A stretch of 15,702 nt of DNA, from positions 1-15,702 of the forward strand of contig JAUMXS010000007.1 of assembly GCA_030528965.1 (NCBI GenBank), read 5' to 3'. The first letter of the stretch is position 1, and each line of letters starts with the position of its first letter. The position numbers and the translations under genes were made by a program. Positions 12,815 through 15,702 of the stretch are shown piece by piece. This stretch comes from Eubacteriales bacterium (GTDB taxonomy: Bacteria > Bacillota > Clostridia > Oscillospirales > Oscillospiraceae). The notes under the pieces were generated by a model. The model had not been told where the DNA came from. It did not search any database and saw nothing but the letters and a program-made list of their open reading frames with translations.

Positions 12815-14185
12815 ATGGCGAATATTCCTTATAAGATTTATCTTTCCGAAAATGAGATGCCGCAATTCTGGATGAATCTGCAGGCCTATCTGCCGAAAAA
12901 GCTGGATCCCATGCTGGATCCGAAGACCGGCCGTCCCGTCACGGAAGAGGGCCTTCGTGCCGTGTTTACGGATGAGGCGGTCCGACAGGAACTGAACACG
13001 ACCGATAAGCTGATCGAGATCCCGCAGCCGATTCTGGACTTCTACCGCATGTACCGTCCGTCTCCGGTGGTCCGCGCCTATAATCTGGAAAAGATGCTGG
13101 ATACTCCGGCTGAGTTGTATTATAAGTTTGAGGGAACGAATACCTCGGGCAGTCATAAGCTCAACAGCGCGGTGCCGCAGGTATATTATGCGCGTGAGCA
13201 GGGGCTTACGAATGTCACGACGGAAACCGGCGCCGGTCAGTGGGGTACCGCTCTGGCCATGGCTACGGGTTACTACGGCCTGGGGCTGAAAGTGTTTATG
13301 GTCAAAAGTTCGGCCGAACAGAAGCCGCACCGCAAGGCGGTCATGGAGACCTACGGCGGAACGGTCATTCCTTCTCCCTCGGATACGACGGCAGTGGGCC
13401 GGAAGATCCTGCAGGAGCATCCCGGCACGGGCGGCAGCCTCGGCTGTGCCATTTCGGAAGCCGTGGAAGTGGCCCTCAATCAGGAAGGCACGCGCTATCT
13501 GCTGGGCAGTGTGCTGAACCATGTGCTTCTGCACCAGAGTGTCATCGGTCTGGAAGCCAAGGCTGCGCTGGATAAGTACAATATCACTCCGGACGTGGTC
13601 ATCGGCTGCACGGGCGGCGGCTCCAACTTCGGCGGCCTGATCGCTCCTTACATGGCTGACCGTCTGGAAGGAAAGAACAACATTCGCTTTGTTGCGGTCG
13701 AGCCCGCTTCCTGTCCGACCCTGACCCGCGGCCGTTTTGCCTATGACTACGGCGACACCGGCAGAATGACCCCGCTGATGAAAATGTACACGCTCGGCAG
13801 CGGCTTTATTCCCTCGTCGAACCATGCGGGAGGTCTGCGGTATCACGGTATGAATCCGATCATTTCCCAGCTGCGTCATGACGGCCTGGTCGATGCGGTC
13901 GCCTATGAGCAGACCCGCGTGTTCCGCGCCGCGAAGATCTTTTGCAAGAGTGAAGGCAACCTGCCTGCTCCCGAGAGCAACCATGCCCTCTGTGCCGCCA
14001 TGGACGAAGCCATTCGCTGCAAGGAGACGGGCGAGAAGAAGAAGATCCTCTTCTGCCTGACCGGAACGGGCTTCTTTGATATGCCGGCTTATATGCTGTA
14101 TAACAGCGGCAAGATGACCGACAGCATCCCCACGGATGAGGAACTGGAACAGGGTTTTGCCACGCTCCCCGAGATAAACCTGTAA
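12815..14185 (+). CDS. trpB: TrpB2-type tryptophan synthase beta chain-like enzyme
   Basis: PLP enzyme of 456 residues that condenses indole with serine to give tryptophan. Length above 450 residues, the long N-terminal extension and ETGAGQWG (137-144, where TrpB1 has ETGAGQHG) indicate the TrpB2 subgroup. The PLP lysine is K115 in TSGSHKLNSA, and the phosphate-binding loop is GCTGGGSNFGG (264-274). E137 corresponds to the catalytic glutamate. ATG 12815 is preceded by AGGAGAGG with a 9-nt spacer from AGGAG. An in-frame ATG at 12674 lies inside the T-box and is not the start. No trpA is nearby; TrpB2 enzymes are known to work without TrpA, which suggests indole salvage. Expression is controlled by the Trp T-box, and a terminator follows. 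Confidence 0.95.
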   Translation: MANIPYKIYLSENEMPQFWMNLQAYLPKKLDPMLDPKTGRPVTEEGLRAVFTDEAVRQELNTTDKLIEIPQPILDFYRMYRPSPVVRAYNLEKMLDTPAELYYKFEGTNTSGSHKLNSAVPQVYYAREQGLTNVTTETGAGQWGTALAMATGYYGLGLKVFMVKSSAEQKPHRKAVMETYGGTVIPSPSDTTAVGRKILQEHPGTGGSLGCAISEAVEVALNQEGTRYLLGSVLNHVLLHQSVIGLEAKAALDKYNITPDVVIGCTGGGSNFGGLIAPYMADRLEGKNNIRFVAVEPASCPTLTRGRFAYDYGDTGRMTPLMKMYTLGSGFIPSSNHAGGLRYHGMNPIISQLRHDGLVDAVAYEQTRVFRAAKIFCKSEGNLPAPESNHALCAAMDEAIRCKETGEKKKILFCLTGTGFFDMPAYMLYNSGKMTDSIPTDEELEQGFATLPEINL

Positions 14186-14228
14186 AAATGGTACGGCCGG
14201 GAGAATTGTACGATAACAGATACTGTAA

Positions 14229-14252
14229 TTATTAAACCTTTTATTAAACCTT
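14229..14252 (+). repeat. Perfect tandem 12-bp duplication
   Basis: TTATTAAACCTT occurs twice in direct succession (14229-14240 and 14241-14252), just before the trpB terminator. It is probably a replication-slippage duplication. Confidence 0.75.
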
Positions 14253-14255
14253 GCA

Positions 14256-14298
14256 AACGCGTGCGTCAGACCCCTTGACGCACGCGTTCGCTTTGTTT
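14256..14298 (+). terminator. Intrinsic terminator of trpB
   Basis: A perfect 13-bp stem, AACGCGTGCGTCA (14256-14268) with 14276-14288, encloses a 7-nt loop and is followed by CGCTTTGTTT. GC before the left arm and GC after the right arm could extend it past one mismatch. Confidence 0.88.
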
Positions 14299-14421
14299 AA
14301 AATAGTATTAGTGGAAATAGTGCTTCCGGCGATTGATATATACGTTATATGCCGCAAACAGATGGGCGAACGCTGAAAATGACGCCGATAACGCTATGCG
14401 CGGTGCGAAAGGTAATGGAAC

Positions 14422-15702
14422 ATGAAAAAATTTCAGTGGGAAAAGAAATATCTTTACTGGGGATTGACGGCTCTGGCTGTGATTCTCAGCTGCATTGTAT
14501 TCTTTATGATCATGCAGAGATGGGCGGCTATTCGGGAAGCTCTGTCCGGACTGATCGGGATCCTGAGCCCGTTTATCTGGGGCTTTGTAATTGCCTACAT
14601 TCTGAGCCCCGTTATGCGTTATCTGCAGCACAATGTATTTGATAAAGGTTTGGGATGGCTTTTCCGCAGCAATCCCCAAAAGGATGCTATAGTCAATCGC
14701 TATTCCCGGGCGATAGCCATTTTTGTATCCGAGCTTCTGCTGCTGACGATTGTGGCCGTGCTGCTTTGGCTCATTCTGCCGCAGCTGTATTATAGTGTGG
14801 ATACCATCGTCAAGAACAGTCAGACCTTTATGGGGACGGTCGTGCAGTGGCTGGAAACCATTCTGAAGGATTTCCCGGAGATCGAACAGGCATTTACCGC
14901 ACAACTGGGCAGCGTTTCCAATGCTTTGTTTACCTGGCTGCAGGAAAATGTCCTTCCGCAGATGAACAATGCGCTCTCCAATTTTACCAGCGGCGTATAC
15001 TACATCATTCGTGGTGTATATGATGTCGTGATCGGCGTGATCGTGTCTGTTTACGTGCTGTTCAACAAGACCACGTTCCGTACCTCCGGACGCAAACTGC
15101 TCTTTGCCCTGTTTTCCCCCTCGACGTCGCGTACGATCCTGCGCAGCCTTGCTTTTACCGATCGCGTCATCATGGACTTTATCACGGGAAAACTGCTGGA
15201 CAGCCTTATCATAGCCATGATTTGCTATGTCGGCTGCTCTATCCTCGGAATGCCCTATACTTTGCTGGTTGCTGTGATCATTGGCATCACGAATATTATC
15301 CCGTTCTTCGGCCCCTTCATCGGAGCTATCCCCTCTACCTTTATCATCCTGACGATTTCTCCCGTGAAGGCCCTGATCTTTGTCATTTTCATTCTGGTCC
15401 TGCAGCAGTTTGACGGGAATATACTCGGTCCGAAGATCCTGGGGAAATCCACCGGCGTCAACGGCTTCTGGGTCATGTTTTCCATCATTCTCGGCACAGG
15501 CCTGTTTGGGTTCGCGGGAATGCTTTTGGGTGTCCCGGTGTTTGTCGTTGTCTATACGGGAATTCGGTACCTTATCAATGAACGACTGAGGAAAAAAGGT
15601 ATGCCTACGGATGACAACTTCTATGCCCCCAAGCATATGGAGGGAGAATTGTTCCCGGAAAAAGCGGGCACAATGCCGGACGGTGAGAGCCCAATGCCCG
15701 AA
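14422..15702 (+). CDS. AI-2E family transporter, 3' end cut by window
   Basis: The frame is open from ATG 14422 through the last base, giving 427 residues with no stop yet. AAAGG lies about 9 nt before the start. It has hydrophobic helices near residues 12-30 and 37-60, a helix after SRAIAIFVSELLLL, a less hydrophobic middle region (about 125-205), and a cluster of helices from about residue 245 onward. Family marks are SPFIWGFVIAYILSPV, GITNIIPFFGPFIGAIPS and FDGNILGPKILG, typical of AI-2E/UPF0118 proteins (YtvI, YdiK). Members export small molecules or ions, and the autoinducer-2 link applies to only a few. The C-terminus is hydrophilic and Pro/Glu-rich. It follows a terminator, so it has its own promoter; I could not fix one with confidence. 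Confidence 0.93.
   Translation, partial: MKKFQWEKKYLYWGLTALAVILSCIVFFMIMQRWAAIREALSGLIGILSPFIWGFVIAYILSPVMRYLQHNVFDKGLGWLFRSNPQKDAIVNRYSRAIAIFVSELLLLTIVAVLLWLILPQLYYSVDTIVKNSQTFMGTVVQWLETILKDFPEIEQAFTAQLGSVSNALFTWLQENVLPQMNNALSNFTSGVYYIIRGVYDVVIGVIVSVYVLFNKTTFRTSGRKLLFALFSPSTSRTILRSLAFTDRVIMDFITGKLLDSLIIAMICYVGCSILGMPYTLLVAVIIGITNIIPFFGPFIGAIPSTFIILTISPVKALIFVIFILVLQQFDGNILGPKILGKSTGVNGFWVMFSIILGTGLFGFAGMLLGVPVFVVVYTGIRYLINERLRKKGMPTDDNFYAPKHMEGELFPEKAGTMPDGESPMPE

Noticed and set aside
12758..13984. Open frame of 408 codons on the minus strand
   Set aside because: It lies opposite TrpB2 and part of the T-box; no motif.
14308..15636. Open frame of 442 codons on the minus strand
   Set aside because: The plus strand encodes a multi-helix AI-2E family protein with diagnostic motifs; the antisense product is hydrophilic and His/Gln-rich.

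Overview
The window looks like ordinary chromosomal DNA from an anaerobic Gram-positive bacterium of class Clostridia, probably an Oscillospiraceae/Ruminococcaceae-type gut organism. The reasons are moderately high GC, an FMN riboswitch in front of a RibU ECF substrate-binding protein, a tryptophan T-box, a PcrA-type helicase with the linker insert I recall from that group (memory, not a search), a TrpB2-type enzyme, SLOG-family and AI-2E-family proteins, good Shine-Dalgarno sites and intrinsic terminators. I see no tRNA, rRNA, CRISPR array, insertion sequence or phage gene.

Layout. (1) 1-365, minus: SLOG/DUF1273 gene cut by the window edge. Its promoter is back-to-back with the next operon's. 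(2) 437-4850, plus: promoter, FMN riboswitch, intrinsic terminator, then ribU, pcrA and an EamA exporter, packed with gaps of 2 and 14 nt and ended by a long hairpin. The helicase therefore appears to lie in a flavin-controlled transcription unit. (3) 4892-8885, plus: strong promoter, then a membrane-anchored phosphodiester glycosidase (NAGPA family), a TcaA-like single-pass protein with an acidic cytoplasmic tail, and a GT2-GtrA fusion. This is probably a cell-envelope glycan operon. (4) 8944-9468, minus: small stand-alone P-loop protein with a likely TTG start. (5) 9474-10991, minus: glucose-6-phosphate isomerase with a structured leader of about 107 nt and a near-perfect promoter. (6) 11055-12209, minus: secreted D-Ala-D-Ala carboxypeptidase. 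(7) 12475-14298, plus: consensus promoter, tryptophan T-box, stand-alone TrpB2 (no trpA in view) and a terminator. (8) 14422 to the end, plus: AI-2E family transporter, cut by the window edge.

Three parts are regulated by clear RNA logic. Flavin supply controls riboflavin uptake and possibly pcrA. Uncharged tRNA-Trp controls TrpB2, which fits an indole-salvage or tryptophan-synthesis role. The pgi leader contains two hairpins that I cannot assign to a known class. The most interesting items are the T-box/TrpB2 unit with a third alternative hairpin, the glycosidase/TcaA-like/GT2-GtrA operon, the helicase behind an FMN riboswitch, and the small P-loop protein. None is proven to be a new system from sequence alone.
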